A stretch of 64,000 bases of DNA from Niebla homalea (lineage: Eukaryota > Ascomycota > Lecanoromycetes > Lecanorales > Ramalinaceae): positions 2,666,001 to 2,730,000 of the forward strand of contig JAHGAU010000001.1 of assembly GCA_019925105.1 (NCBI GenBank). Direction: 5' to 3'. How positions within the stretch are numbered: the stretch's first letter is position 1; each line of letters opens with the position of its first letter. Of the stretch, positions 12,608-25,200 are shown piece by piece. Both the position numbers and the translations under genes were made by a program. Below the pieces are notes generated by a model. That model worked only from the letters and a program-made list of their open reading frames with translations. It was not told where the DNA came from and made no database searches.

Positions 12608-13913
12608 ATGTTCTTCTCCACCCTCATTACCCTCTCCTTAGTTGCGCTCATTTCCTCTTCTGTGCCCCTGACCTCAACATTACCCGTGAGGCACCGGCAA
12701 CACCAAAAGCGTATACAGAAGCCCCCTCTGAACGATGGCATCATTCTCAATTACGCCTTGACCATCGAATTGCTCGAGCAAGCCTTCTATGATGCTGGCT
12801 TATGGACCTTCACCCAGCAGTCCTTTCTTGACGCAGGCTACCCCGATCCCTTTTACTCCAACATTGAACAGTTCCGTGTCGACGAGCAAGCACATGTTAC
12901 TTTCCTGACAGAAGCTCTGCGAGCTGCAGGCCTTTCTCCAGCTGCAGCCCATTCCAACTACAGCTTTCCGTTCACGGATGTCGCCTCTTGGGTCAACTTG
13001 GCATCCACCATTGAAAGCATTGGAGCTTCCGCATATTTGGGGATGGCATCGAGCCTTGTCGACAAGGATTATCTGACAGCAAGCTCTAGCATCTACGGAA
13101 CAGAGGCGAGACATACTGCTTATCTGAGGGCTGCGGATGGGAGCCAGCCGGTCCCGAATGGCTTCGAGACCGCTCTGTCCTTTGTAAGACGCCCGAGATT
13201 CACGCCCCTTTCGGTCTTCCGATGCATTTGCCTCTGCATGCCATACTGATACAGAGATTTTCGCGAGAATAGAACGAAGTATTCAGCCTTATATTGATAT
13301 ACATCCCAGCATATTCGAACCCAATCGATATATCGTTTCAGCAATTCCCGCCCCTGAACGTCCAGTGCTCTCCCTACTACTACGAGTATGTGCCTCTCAA
13401 ACAATGAGCCGTGAAACCGCCATGTGACGATAGCAGCTGACTGTTGCAGGGCTGGCCGATCCTCAGTCACGTTCTCACTTGCTTTTGCAAAAGCTGAACC
13501 ACTCGGCATTCTATCAAGCACTCCCGTTTTCGCTGTCTTCTTCTCGGGACTAATGCGGGTACGCCCCTGATGGGGTAAATCTTCTGTCTTCAGAAGCACT
13601 CCAGACACCGTGTCTTTGGCCAATGGGTTGCTGATCTTCGCCTTATCTGCCAATAGCTACCCGTGAAAGTTCGCCGCACCGGCCCCAACCTGGCTGATTA
13701 TCGGGTCGACACGATACCTGAAGGCGTACTCGGGCAAGCCTATGTGGTTCTATCTCGTTCTGACTCCGATATCAGCGACGAGCAAGTTATCGCGGGGCCT
13801 TCGATCTTCCAAGTATTGATCTGTATCTCTCTGTGTTCCGAATGAGCGTTAATTGCTACCAGGTGTATTCCAAGGGCGAGATTCCAGAGATTGCAGCACC
13901 CGCTTGTTTTTGA
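12608..13913 (+). CDS. Secreted ferritin-like domain protein (Rds1-like)
   Basis: Five exons proposed: 12608-13183, 13273-13385, 13450-13558, 13657-13812, 13863-13913 (1005 nt, 334 residues). A signal peptide opens the protein (MFFSTLITLSLVALISSS). The next 180 residues form a ferritin-like helical domain (NYALTIELLEQAFYDAG, then EQFRVDEQAHVTFL and GTEARHTAYLR), with Glu and His residues placed as in di-iron ferritin-2 domains. The C-terminal half is beta-rich (VPEGVLGQAYVVL), as in fungal Rds1/stress-response proteins. The first four exons are well supported; the last (50-nt intron) is less sure, as reading through would stop at 13845. Likely extracellular or wall-associated; biochemical function unproven. 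Confidence 0.8.
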
Positions 13914-15015
13914 AGGGATTGAGGATATGCAGAGCGCACCGCCAGCAACGTGAAGCTTAAAGATTACACCTGGATTTGAGGCTTTATCCGACCTGACGCA
14001 AAGTATCATGCATTCGGACTGGATGACAATCAGAATGAACACTTCTTTCTGCCGTCCATGGCTCGTAAGCATGTGCTTCAACACCTATGGGATCACAGCA
14101 CGCATGAGGCCAGGATTTACAGCAACGCAGGCAGCCGAGAGGCCGGCAAGCTTGGCAAATGTGTAAGTTCATTCTATCTCATGCTTGAACCTCTGTTGTT
14201 GGGACACTGATGATGCTAGATCTGAGGTGAATTGCTAGTATGCAAGAAAAGACTTTTCGGAACATTTTCGACCTTGATGAGACGTCGTTCTTACTGTATT
14301 TACCTCTCTATAACATACAGCGCTACCGACAGTACTTGTGGTGATTGCTTACGGACTCCCTGCAACAAATACAAAATTGAAGCTCGAAGCTTCTCGAGTT
14401 TACTCTGGTCGGTCGATCCTCAAGATGCCTGGCGAATCATTCTACCAGGTCAAATTCTAGCGCTATATAAAGCCTTATCACATGAGTGATTAAAGCTATA
14501 TGTGGCGTGGGTATGCAGAATATTCATTGCATCTGGCCAAGTGCATTGATCAAGAGACTGTCCCTGCATGTACCCACAATTAGCCACGAAAATATCATGA
14601 ATTGAGGCGTTCCCGAATACCTCCATTGAGGGGAAGCACATCTAGAGCTAGTCCATAGCCCATCTTCGGCCAAACGTATTGTCCACTGGACCGGATCCAT
14701 GGTGCAAGCGAACGAAAACCGGGCCCTATTCATTGCGTTGACAAAAATCTATCCAGATCTTGACATTCAGCAAGCCGCTCCCAGGAAGTTTCAAAGATGC
14801 TGATCCGACCAGCGATATCCTTATCATCAGGCGTGCCTGAATTAGCTCCCATGTGGACCAGCGAGTAGATCCAATGCCACTATATCGTGAGCGTGAGGAG
14901 CCTCTCGAGAATCCTTTGATTCGCCATCCTCGAGATCATTTCAAAGCGAGACTCCTTGATTACTCTGGGGTCTCTGAAGGGACTGTGATTTTAAAACATT
15001 GATCGCTTCCCCATT
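13914..15015. other. No gene seen
   Basis: About 1.1 kb with only short unconvincing frames on both strands; nothing recognisable. Confidence 0.4.
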
Positions 15016-16538
15016 TTGATCTGTCCTTCAAGAGAAACTATTTATTCTGGCCAAACGAACTTGGATCGGCAATATGTGGATGTTCCCAATCAGAATGATG
15101 GACCGAGTGATAGTGCGTTACTAACAAAGACATGTGGTCATTCCCCCAGCCCACCTTTGAGTGCTCATTCATCATATCCAAAGATTGAGCCATATGGGAG
15201 CCATGGAGTCGACATGAGCGAGTGGCCAAAGGAGGCGCAAAACTCCACAAGTCCAGAAGAAAAGGATACAACGCATCTTCCTGGGAGCCTGGCGAATACG
15301 ATGATACCATTCCTCTTCGGTAAAATAAAATGGCTCCTCTCTGTACTCGTGCCTAAAGCATGTCGCTTACGCTCAATATTCCATGTCAGTGCTCACCAGC
15401 TTGGACCTTTACTGGGATAAACATCCAGTAGGTTCAGCAAGGATAGGGTTACAGGATTCTGGTGGTCAATAACCTTGTCAATGAAGATGACCTTCCCTTC
15501 AAGAGAGCGTGCTCACTTTTGGTAGGGTCCGTCAATCTGGCCAATTATGTTCGCCTCTTTCGTTGGAACCTTCCTTAAGAAGGTTTCTTCTTTCGAGGCT
15601 GAATGGGGTACCAAACTAGGGGTTAGATTCCCTCTCGGAGCTCAGTGATCAAGCTGCTAATGGATCCTGCAGACCTTGGAGCAGCTGTTAGGCTCTCAAA
15701 CCGTTCTCAAAGCCATCCGGCAGCAGGTGCAGCTGCGAGCCTTGAACATATCCGGGGTCGGCATCATCCTTTTGTGGTTGCTTTCGCCAATTGGAGGTCA
15801 GGCCTCTTTGCGTTCATTTCAAGTGGAAAATCGGAACATGACCGGCCAAAATACTGTCACCTATCTTAGCAACGATTCTATGTTTGCCGCCTGTACCTTT
15901 CACTCCCTATCTGAATATGAAGACCTTCTCAATACTTCGTACTCTTCAGCGCTCTTTCAAGATCCCGAAGCACAGGATGCTCCCATAGACCCGTGGGGTA
16001 ACGTGAAAATCTCCACTATCCAATCTTTGACGGCGTCCGGACAGCAAGAAACTCCGATGGATGGCTCGAGATCAACGTGGGAATTTGGGGCTATGCCAGA
16101 TAATCTTACGCAATTGAGCCAGGCACGGTTTAAGCTGAAGGATTGGCAAGACGCCGTGGCCTTGGTGAACACGACTGAATCAGTCTCGACCTGGTCATCA
16201 GACGTTTACGTCTGTGATCGATACTGGGCAACTACCCTGATACTTATCTCACTGATCCTAGTTTGCTGCACCATCAGCGACGCATTCCTTGAGGAAAAGA
16301 CCTTGAGCCCCAAGCTGTTCGGGTATGTTAGCACTATGACAAGGGATAATCCGTCGATCTACCATCTGGTGGCTGTACATGAACAGGTTCGAAAAGATCA
16401 AGGCTTCTGAAGGATCTCAAAGTTCCCATTCAGGATGTCGCTACTGATGATGATGAGGTGGCTGGGCACATCGCCTTCAGTGCCGCTGAGAGACCAAATA
16501 CGTGCCACGTCGTCAGAGATAGGCTATACGAGGGCTAA
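15016..16538 (+). pseudogene. Fungus-specific multipass membrane protein, frame broken
   Basis: Matches, from memory of the family, a large group of Pezizomycotina hypothetical membrane proteins. Supported exons are 15526-15621 (WPIMFASFVGTF, AEWGTKLG) and 15673 onward (TLEQLLGSQ, a membrane helix ending in LLWLLSPIGGQASLR, then WGNVKI, a second helix near 16235-16275, and TRDNPS), linked by a 51-nt intron at 15622-15672. After residue-level match into TRDNP the frame breaks at an A4 run (16392-16395); the family C-terminus resumes one frame over (RLLKDLKVPI, EVAGHIAF) and stops at 16538. The Ser/Pro-rich frame at 15016-15300 may be the cytosolic N-terminus, but I could not resolve the exons between. 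Either a pseudogene or a one-base sequence error. Confidence 0.55.
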
Positions 16539-16871
16539 GTCGTATGCAGAAAGATCCAGCTGTTCATCAAAGTCTCATCGAAGCTCGAATGAATAAATTC
16601 AATAGGAGACAGAACTACAAAGCATGGCATCTTGTTTCTTCTCAGACAGCTGGTAATTCAACCATGGTAATGGAAGCTTTCATTCGAGAGTCGTCGCTTA
16701 ACCAGCTGACAGTGATCGCTGCGGGTATATTCAACTATGTGTCTTACGAGAAGAGGTTGCCGCGACTGTTATGCGAGAAGCGCAATCGGGGAGCTATAAG
16801 ATAGAAGCTGTACGTCCACACATGACTCTATTGAGACGCGGCTGCGCTCGCCCATCATCCACGCCGAAAAT

Positions 16872-17531
16872 TTGGATATGCATCTGTTCTCAACATTTAG
16901 CCTCCTGGCTCGCTTCTATCAGTTTTTTTGCCCTCGCTGGCCCTGTTCACACAGCAAACAGCCTCTACCCACTGTACGTGTGCTCAATATGTTTTTGACT
17001 TCCCTTGCGGATGAGGTTAATATTGATATTACCATTCGCAGCCTGTACCCCTTCCCCAACAGCGATTTGACCCTCTACTACAAAGCCATATCGCCCGAAA
17101 GAGAACACATCATCAACATCAACATCCTGTTATCAACCCTGGATTCTTACCTGCTCTATGTTATCTATCCAGCGATAATCGAGCGAAGGGCGGGTTCACG
17201 CCTTCTGCCTGAGGAAGCAACCTACACCAAGGATCTCGTAGTCATCCATTTCAAGGATTCATTCACCCAGTTTTATCCGGCGTTGGATGATGTTAATAGG
17301 ATCATAAGAGGAATGAAGGGAGCGGCGCTAGACTACAGATACAGAGGGATTCAAGAAGCGAGTATTGTTGTTTTCAGGGGTAGGGTGGGAAGAAATGCCA
17401 TTGCTGGAATGCTGCTGACAGTCATTACGGGTGGGAGCAATACATCCATATTTAATGCCAGTAGCAACGTTGACACAGCCTTGAGTTGTTGTGCCGTAGA
17501 CTCTCTAGACAGCGTCACTGGCTATCAATGA
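16872..17531 (+). CDS. Hypothetical open frame, 219 aa
   Basis: An uninterrupted frame with protein-like composition in its central and C-terminal parts (for example IERRAGSRLLPEEATYTKDL) and alternating hydrophobic strands. No family recognised. The N-terminal 30 residues look less natural, so the true start may be internal or there may be upstream exons (a further frame at 16544-16804 lies just before). May be part of a decayed gene. Confidence 0.3.
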   Translation: MDMHLFSTFSLLARFYQFFCPRWPCSHSKQPLPTVRVLNMFLTSLADEVNIDITIRSLYPFPNSDLTLYYKAISPEREHIININILLSTLDSYLLYVIYPAIIERRAGSRLLPEEATYTKDLVVIHFKDSFTQFYPALDDVNRIIRGMKGAALDYRYRGIQEASIVVFRGRVGRNAIAGMLLTVITGGSNTSIFNASSNVDTALSCCAVDSLDSVTGYQ

Positions 17532-17661
17532 CGAAGTTCAGCTGTTTTCACGCCCTTGAAATTTCCCTTAAAGCGTAACTGAGACAAATATCATAGACTA
17601 CGCTCCGGGGAGCTCCTTATGCACCCAACCGTCAAGCAGATCGGCATGGGTAGCCCAAGAT

Positions 17662-18889
17662 TTGCAGCCAATGGGAACCCCTGGAGCGTCCAAGAGTCGC
17701 TATAGGGATCTGCACGCTATGGCGCCCAACCTTGAGCCACCTCCAATGTCGACGTCGCCGACATCATCACGAGACGTCAGTCCCCCTCCTTTGAAGCGAC
17801 AGAAACGACGACCACCAGGCAACAATAGGCGGCGTGCGGACAGTCCTCTCTGTCCCACGGCTGTCCAGGCAGCTCGATCAAAGACGGCCCGCTATGCCCT
17901 GAGGATTGTCTCTTGGAACATAAATGGCGTCACCCCATTCCTCCCACCCACCACACCCAAGATCACCGCGTTCTTGAAGCGACCGCCGAAAGCCCAGGCA
18001 CCTACGCAGCCTTCTCTGCGCCAGTGCCTTCGCCGCTGGTCATGGCCCCACATCGTCTGCCTGCAAGAAGTCAAGATCGCTCACACCGACACCAAGACCC
18101 AGGCCGCCCTGAGCCGCCACATCAACGCTCCTCTCGGCTCCAAAGATGATAATGATGATGACGATGATGAAGACAACCCACAACGCCACCTCTACGAAGC
18201 CCACTTCTGCCTCCCCACGGACAAACACAACGCCAGGGGCTTCGGCGGCAAAGTCCACGGCGTGTGCACCCTCGTGCGGAAGGACCTGGAGAGGGCCGTG
18301 GACGTCAAGCGCGTGCCCTGGGACCTCGAAGGCCGCGTCCTCATAACCGAGCTTCCGGAACAGGCCCTCGTCGTCATCAACGTCTACGCCGTGAACGGCA
18401 CCACCTACGACTACCGCGATCCCGAGACCGGGAAAGTGCTCGGGACCCGGCACGACCGGAAACGCGTCTTCCACAGCCTGCTCGCCGACGAGGTTAGCGG
18501 TTACGAGGCAGGGAAGGGGTGGGGAGTGGTGGTGATTGGCGATGTCAACGTCGCCCGGACGCACCGGGATTCGTTCCCGCAGCTCAGGGTGGGGAGGGAG
18601 CATGTGGCCAACCGGGCGGATTTTGAGGGGAAGTTCATGCGTGGCAAGGGGAAGGGGGTTGGGCATGTGTGATACGTTCAGGTACAAGAGGGGCGAGGAG
18701 AGGAAGTATAGCTATCGGCCAACGAACAAGTCGTGGGGTGAGGGTGGTGATCGCGTGGATATGGGGCTTGTGAGTCAGGGGCTGGTTGGGAGGGTTGGGG
18801 AGGCGGACATACTGGATGAGGAGGGGGAGAGGGGGACGAGTGATCATGTGCCATTGGTTTTGGAGTTGTCGGAGGTGGGACCGGAGTGA
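17662..18889 (+). CDS. Exonuclease III/AP endonuclease-like DNA repair enzyme, with one-base frame break
   Basis: EEP-fold nuclease of the ExoIII/Ape1 family. Visible motifs: RIVSWNINGV, CLQEVK (metal-binding Glu), GFGGKVHGVCTLVRKDL, NVYAVNG, GDVNVARTHRD (catalytic Asp and Asn), then DRVDMGLVS and GTSDHVPL (catalytic Asp-His pair). The first part reads in one frame to a stop at about 18672; the last two motifs lie one frame over. The switch is at a G5 run (18654-18658): one G fewer would give a continuous protein of about 400 residues. Without it the catalytic SDH triplet is lost. An Asp-rich tract (DDNDDDDDEDN, near 18145-18178) interrupts the domain. Role by family: incision at abasic sites or 3-prime end cleaning in the nucleus or mitochondrion. 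Confidence 0.8.
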
Positions 18890-20812
18890 GTTGAGTCTAA
18901 GGCGAATGGCTCTTGATCAGTCTTGGATGGGATCGATCGATGCGTATTGTTCAGATGAGCTCACTCCTGAGCAGATAGCAATGGAGCTGAGGCCAGTCAA
19001 TCGCTTGAGCGTAGGCAGAGGAGCCTCCGCGTTCCGATCGAGTCTCATCATCGCTTGGGTTTGCTGCGTCCACTGTGCTGCCACGTACTAGGGGATCACT
19101 GCCACCGGCGCTGTTCATCTATATCTTTGCAATGTCCTGGCTTCGTGTCTTAGAACCAGCATTTCCTCTCAGATCAAGCATGCAGTCAGACTCATTGATG
19201 GCCTCTTGGAACGCGCCGACCGTAGCCCATGATCATACAGAGCCTAATAAATCTCATGAGGTGCTCAATCTTCTACCCTGAATGTTCCCTGTGATCCCTA
19301 ACTTCCTCCGCCTTCTTCTCCCCTGACCACCTTCGATACGCCACCGCGTCTCCTCCCTCCTTACCAGAACAGAACTCCTCCTCACCTCCTCCAAGATGGG
19401 TACACCCACCTGTTAAAGTACCCTCTCGACCAACACCATCACACACATCCAGTCCTCCCGTCCTCACACTGGCCTACAACCCTCCACTCGCCTCTCTCCT
19501 TGCTTCCCTCCTGTTGATCAAAAATGCTATCATCCTGCAACTGCTGCCCATCGCCTATTCAGCCCGCCCGACGACACGCCAACGGACCCCGATTCGGTTT
19601 CCTCGTAGCTTACGTTTTCGTGAGCCAGGAACAGCTCCTCGAGGCGATTGGGAGCGGTGAAGAGGTCCCCGGCACTGAGGGCGGCAATTGCTCAAGCGCC
19701 CTAGGCCATGCTGGTCTACCGAAAACTCGGCCTTCACCATAGCTCCCCTGGACTCGACCCATGAGCCTCGGGACATGCCTGAAGGACTTTTGCTTCTGAG
19801 AGCGTGGCGCTCTGAGGCTATTGTGAGGAGGAATAGCTGCTTGAGATCACGTACCGATGTCGAGACCAGAGTTTGGGACGGACACTCACCGCGAAGGGTG
19901 GCAGAAAGCGCAAGAACCTCCCTCCCTGGAGCTCCATTGACACGCATCCGGAAAGCGGCGGTGGAAGCAGCACTGTTCTAACATCGGCTCTGGTCTCTTT
20001 CACGTGTGGCACAGGGCCAGAACCTCCCCCTTTTTCAATTGGAGAGAGAAGATGAATTTCGTATATCACGCATGGGCAAGGTATCGGCGCCCAGGGCGAT
20101 CATGATTGATGGCAAGTGGTGGCTTTGCTGTGCGAACCTTTGACGTTAAGAGAATCAGGGGCGAGCACGCAGGAACTGTTCAAGGGACGCAATATTTAGG
20201 GAGGAACGCAAGTAAGATGGACAAATCAATGATCACTACGCCAGAGGGGAGTGTCATCGTTGCTAATCATCAGGGGAAGCTTTTCTTTTGAAGGAGCGAC
20301 GAGGTTATGTGCAGTGATCACGGCCGGAGTGAGGGTGACGGTCGTTCAGTGAGAGACGATTCTGCTCGCTTCTCACCGGAATCAAATTAGGATTGGGTGT
20401 CGAATCCACCTGAGCGGAGAGAAATGGAAGGGTCGCTGTCCAGTACAGACCAGGGTGGTTTTGTAAATGGTGGTAAGCATTGCAAGACACGGAGTACACG
20501 TTTCTGGGCTTTGGACTTGATTCAAGGAGTTGGTGTCAGAGCTGCAGGATCGGTTTGCTCTCCATTAAGTAGCAAATATGAATAAAAACATTCTCAGACT
20601 ATCAATCCCACTTTCTGATGCCAGGCAATAGCGAAAGACTGCCTTTATGGATCTGGAGCTTGTAATGTGGGAGCGATGAGCTTCTGGAGGCACATTATGT
20701 CTTCCCAGGGGAAGCTTATTCCTGCGCTATACCCGAATATCAAATCAATTGTACTGCTCAGTCCTTTGCTCACCTCACAAACCCGCCTCACACCTTCCAT
20801 ACCTAACTCATC
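18890..20812. other. Gene-free stretch of about 1.9 kb
   Basis: Contains several overlapping short frames on both strands (19524-19981 is the densest), none with recognisable protein features or a plausible exon chain. The 3-prime part presumably holds the Rrp4 promoter. Confidence 0.4.
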
Positions 20813-21964
20813 ATGACCTTCACAATACTCTCTCCCGCCGAGCCGGCCATAAATCTCCAATATCCCCAATCATCGTCCCCTCCAGACTCGTCCTCGGACC
20901 CCAACACCGACACCGAACCCTCTCCCCACAAACGCCCCCGCCGCTCCTCCACCAAAAAATCCATAATCACCCCAGGCGAGCTCGTCACCTCCGACGCCCA
21001 ATGGATGCGCGGCCACGGCACCTACACATCCGCCTCCCCCTCCTCCTCCTCCTCCACCAACGACATCCTCTCCTCCCTCGCCGGCACCCTCTCCCGCACC
21101 AACAAACTCCTCTCCATCACCCCGCTCCGCTCCCGCTACACCCCCGAGATCGGCGACCTCGTCATCGGCCGCATCGTCGAGGTCCAGACCAAGCGCTGGA
21201 AGGTCGACCTCGCCGCCCCCTTGCTCGCCCACCTCCCGCTCTCGGCCATCAACCTGCCCGGTGGGATCCTCCGCAAGCGCACCGCGACCGATGAGCTCGC
21301 CATCCGCAGTTTCTTCCGCGAGGGCGAGTTGCTGGTCGCGGAGGTGCAGACGATCTATGCGGACGGCGCGGCGGGGCTGCACACCCGGAGCTTGAAGTAT
21401 GGGAAGTTGAGGAATGGGGTTTTTTTGAGTGTGGCGGGTCAGGGGGGCAGGAGTGGTGGGGTGGTGAGGAGTCGGCGGCAGGTTTGGACGGTGAGGCCGA
21501 GGGGGGGAGAAGGGGACGGGGGGAAGGGTGGGGTGGATGTGGTGTTGGGGGTTAATGGGTTTGTGTGGATCTGTCGGCATGTGGAACCAGGGGATGAGCA
21601 GGGGGAGGGGGCAGGGCCTGGGGGTGCGGTGGGGCCGTTGAGTGGAGCGGCGGGGGCGGGGGCAAAGCAGGTTGGGATTACGAGGTTGGAGGATGGAGTT
21701 AGCGAGCGAATGTATGAGGCGAGGAACGTGGAGGTGAGCAGAGAGACCAGGAGGGAGATTGCGAGGTTGGCAGGGTGTGTGAGGTGTTTGGTTGAAGGGG
21801 GATGTCGGGTCGACGAGGAAACGGTCATGGCCGCTTATGATGCGGTGGTCGAGATGGAGGAGGAGGACATGGACGAGGACGGTGAGGGTGGAGGAGGAGA
21901 GTATCTGGGTGGGGAGAGGGGAAAGAGGGTGGTAAGCCAGGTACTGGCTGAGATTGGACAGTGA
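20813..21964 (+). CDS. RRP4: Exosome complex subunit Rrp4
   Basis: Intronless, 383 residues. Layout fits Rrp4/EXOSC2: a disordered N-terminus with a basic [11 protein letters not shown] segment, an exosome N-terminal domain (TPGELVTSD), an S1 domain ([20 protein letters not shown], with [11 protein letters not shown] and [16 protein letters not shown]), and a KH domain with the GxNG-type loop (LGVNGFVWI). The linker inside the KH region is expanded by Gly-rich stretches ([10 protein letters not shown] and a longer one near 21600-21665), making the protein somewhat long for the family, and an acidic tail ([15 protein letters not shown]) follows. Rrp4 is a cap subunit of the RNA exosome that guides RNA into the barrel. 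Converges tail-to-tail with Spt6. Confidence 0.93.
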   Translation: MTFTILSPAEPAINLQYPQSSSPPDSSSDPNTDTEPSPHKRPRRSSTKKSIITPGELVTSDAQWMRGHGTYTSASPSSSSSTNDILSSLAGTLSRTNKLLSITPLRSRYTPEIGDLVIGRIVEVQTKRWKVDLAAPLLAHLPLSAINLPGGILRKRTATDELAIRSFFREGELLVAEVQTIYADGAAGLHTRSLKYGKLRNGVFLSVAGQGGRSGGVVRSRRQVWTVRPRGGEGDGGKGGVDVVLGVNGFVWICRHVEPGDEQGEGAGPGGAVGPLSGAAGAGAKQVGITRLEDGVSERMYEARNVEVSRETRREIARLAGCVRCLVEGGCRVDEETVMAAYDAVVEMEEEDMDEDGEGGGGEYLGGERGKRVVSQVLAEIGQ

Positions 21965-22223
21965 CCTCAAGAAGAATCTGTTCGAATGATACCCATAGAT
22001 GTGATCTAAGGTGTAACGACTCTTGCGAGCCGTTATCATGACTCCCAGCATATGATTGCCCGCAAAAGTCCAAAAACCTAATATACACACCCGTGCATGT
22101 AGCAGGCTCTGACTGACTTAATGAACGCCCGCTAAGACCCTTCAAAGATAGAATACGCCAAGTCCGTGTACACACCGAGGATCACATATCAGGAAATTGA
22201 TAATGGACGCCTAGCCTGGTCCT

Positions 22224-25200
22224 CTAACGACGCCGCGCGTGAATGCCATTCGCCTGCATGTTCGTGAAGATCAACTTGAAACCATTGCACAAGGCCCGCA
22301 TGTCTGGATACATGTGTTTTTGGAGCTCGAATGCATTCGGAACAACTTTGACGAACCAATGTTGTACCTGTGCGTTTTGGCCGGCTTTGAAGCAGAGATT
22401 GAAGTAGCCTGCGTGTTTCGGATCGATGCAGAAGTTATAGACGCTTCGTTTCGGATTGGCCTCGGTGTAGGTTGTCAACCAGCGTTCTGTTGAGAGCATC
22501 ACGTTAGCCAACAGGTCAAATGGCATGTCGCGAGATGGGAGAACCACATACCGACTTCGGATTTGCTCAAGCTCTGGTACTTTTCATGAAGCAACATCTC
22601 TTCAACTTTCTTCGCTTTTGCCTTGACATGATTGGCGATCAATTCATCGAGATCGCTGTAATTGTATTTCCCTTCAACTTTGTATGTCGATGCAGAGCTG
22701 GCTTGGTTTGACTTGTCAAGCTCCAGGACGTCAATGTGTTGGTAGATATTGTCCGAGACTTTCCATGTCACTGCCAGATGGTCCATACCCTTGGACGATG
22801 GCCGTATGACAAGATCGCCTCGTGCTTGCGATCCCAGGTACTCTTCGGCTTGAGTAGCATTGAACGGCTTGAACAGGGGATGTTTGATGATACGTCCAGT
22901 TCGTCCGGAAACGTCGTCCTTTTCCCTCATCGACTCTATATCAGCCTCCTCTTGCTTCTCATCCCATTCATCACCCATCCGATCAATGTCCTTGCGATAC
23001 GGCCTCTCGACTTCGTCCTGACGAAAGGTGAAGCTGGCGGCCAATTGCTTACGATTGAGATAAGTGATCTTGGCTCGGACAGTCTGATGAAGAGAGAAAA
23101 GCTGCTTGGCCGACACATCCGTGCGGTCCGAGATCGAGAGGGCTGGAACAGTGCCTTCAATACCGCAGTCCAATTTGGCCTCAACATATTCGTCCGCAAC
23201 TTTCTTGATCGACACAGGCACGACCATTCCTTCACAGAGCGAGTCCCTCGTCTCTCCTGTGAACATGGTAAAGATCTCGTCCGTGGACAGTAAGGCATAG
23301 TTTCTTCGCAGCTCTTCATAAGGCTGTTGCAATTCTGCTCGGATCAGCTCAAGGGTTGACCGCTTGCGTTGGTTGAAGTTCTTTTCTAGTTGCTCTGCAT
23401 ACTCCTCAAGGACTAGATCATTGACCTTGTCTTGGGCCTCATCCCTTACAAGCTTCCTCACAACAGCACCGTCACCATTTTCGTTGACCTCAGCTTGAAT
23501 ATCTTCTTCGTCCAGTTCGAGAGCATCAGCAGCCATCTTTCTCCCGAGATCGTAGTCTTCTGGATGTACACGCGTGTTGTCAAGGAAATCCATCTCCGGG
23601 TCAGAAGAATCGAACTCGATGAACAAGAAGCTTGCACAGTTGTTCCATACAGTCTGTCCGACCGCTGCCAACTTGTCATTTTCAGCGCCGCCTACCAACT
23701 GGATCCGCGTTACCACCTCCCCACCGGTCAGATTGATGACTTTGAGTAGCTGCGCCGCCTTTCGAGGACCAAGTCCAGCAACGTAAGGAAGCAGATTGGC
23801 AACGTTTGGATCGCTCACGGCTTCATTGATGTCAACCCCACAAAGATTGACGGTATCAACCATAGCGGTTTCCAGCTGCTGAAGAAGCTTCTCCTGAGGC
23901 ACATAGCGCTGATTCGGATCGAAAGAGATCGAGATGATGTCGCGTCCAAGGGCAGCATACTCAGTCATGGGGTTCTGTAGGTACTTTGCCAGACCAACGC
24001 AATATTTCGTCAAAGGGGCAAATCCAGGGTGTTCCAGGGTGGCTCTATCACTCGTCTGATATAGCCGAGCTACTTCATCATTGACAATCATGACTTCAAG
24101 CCGATCGGTCTGCGTTCTACCTTCTTCGTCCTCAAATTCCGCACAGCGGAGGCTCTTACGCTCGACAACATCCTCCAGTTGTTTGTAGAGCCTTTTGGTG
24201 TCTGCTGAGAATCCCGAAACACCGATGACGTCTGGCTTCCGTCTCTCCACGAGCTCAGCTAAAGCTGTAACATCTGGGTTATCCTCTGTGCCTCGTTCAG
24301 GGTCACCCAGCGAAAGGTCAAGGAATTTGCCGTTCTCATGGACTCGACCACTTTCGTCTACCCAAGCCCAGCAGATGGCGTCTCTCCCATAGACCCCGCT
24401 GCCATTCGAAAGGGCGAGCACTCTCGGGATTGTACCGAGTTGCATTCCTTTCGGCTTATATGGCGCCTGATCAAGACGCTTGCCATACTCGGCGCGGCAA
24501 ATTTTGGCAACCTGATCCTCGCATTCGGAGCGGATGGCCTCTTTGATACCCTTTGCGATTGTCTTCTCCAGCTTACCAAAGGCAATATCGATCGCGGCTT
24601 TACGCTCGCGATTCCAGGCCTCGGCCAACTCGCTCTCGTTGTCTGATGTCACGTAATTGTACAGGCTTTCCAAAAAAGCACTGCGTTTTGACATTCGTAC
24701 ACGAACATCAATCAAGCCTTCTTCTTCGGCCTTCAGCATCCGCAAGAATTGGGCAGGATCTCTTGCAATGTCACGCAGCTGTTGATTGCGGAGGTATTTG
24801 ATCTCATAGTACGGATGCTGTTCGTCAATCCTCCTCAGACCTTTGTCTGTACGGTAACAATCGATGAGGGCTCTCACGAAAAAGGATTCTCTTACGAATC
24901 CACGCATGCGAGGGCTCATGAAGACTTCCTCTGCAAACATGGCCTTTGCGGCTCTCAGGCATTGCTGACCAGAGGAGTAGTCTGGTGGGTCAAGTATAGC
25001 CTCGCTGTCTGCCATATCATCTGGACGCTCTGACGGATCCTCAGCGCGATGCGTCCGATTACCAATTCCCAAGCAGTTCTTGGCAAAAGTGTCGGCGGTG
25101 ATACCAAACGCTCGTACAAGACCATACACCTTACCGCTCCGTATACGGTCGAAGAGTAACCTGGCAGCACCGGGTCGCCGCTGTGTGCCACTTTGCTGCG

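Noticed and set aside
18040..18687. 215-codon minus-strand frame
   Set aside because: Antisense shadow of the exonuclease III-like gene.
20870..22090. 406-codon minus-strand frame
   Set aside because: Antisense shadow of Rrp4; His/Pro-rich then Gly-rich sequence reflects the codon bias of the plus-strand gene.
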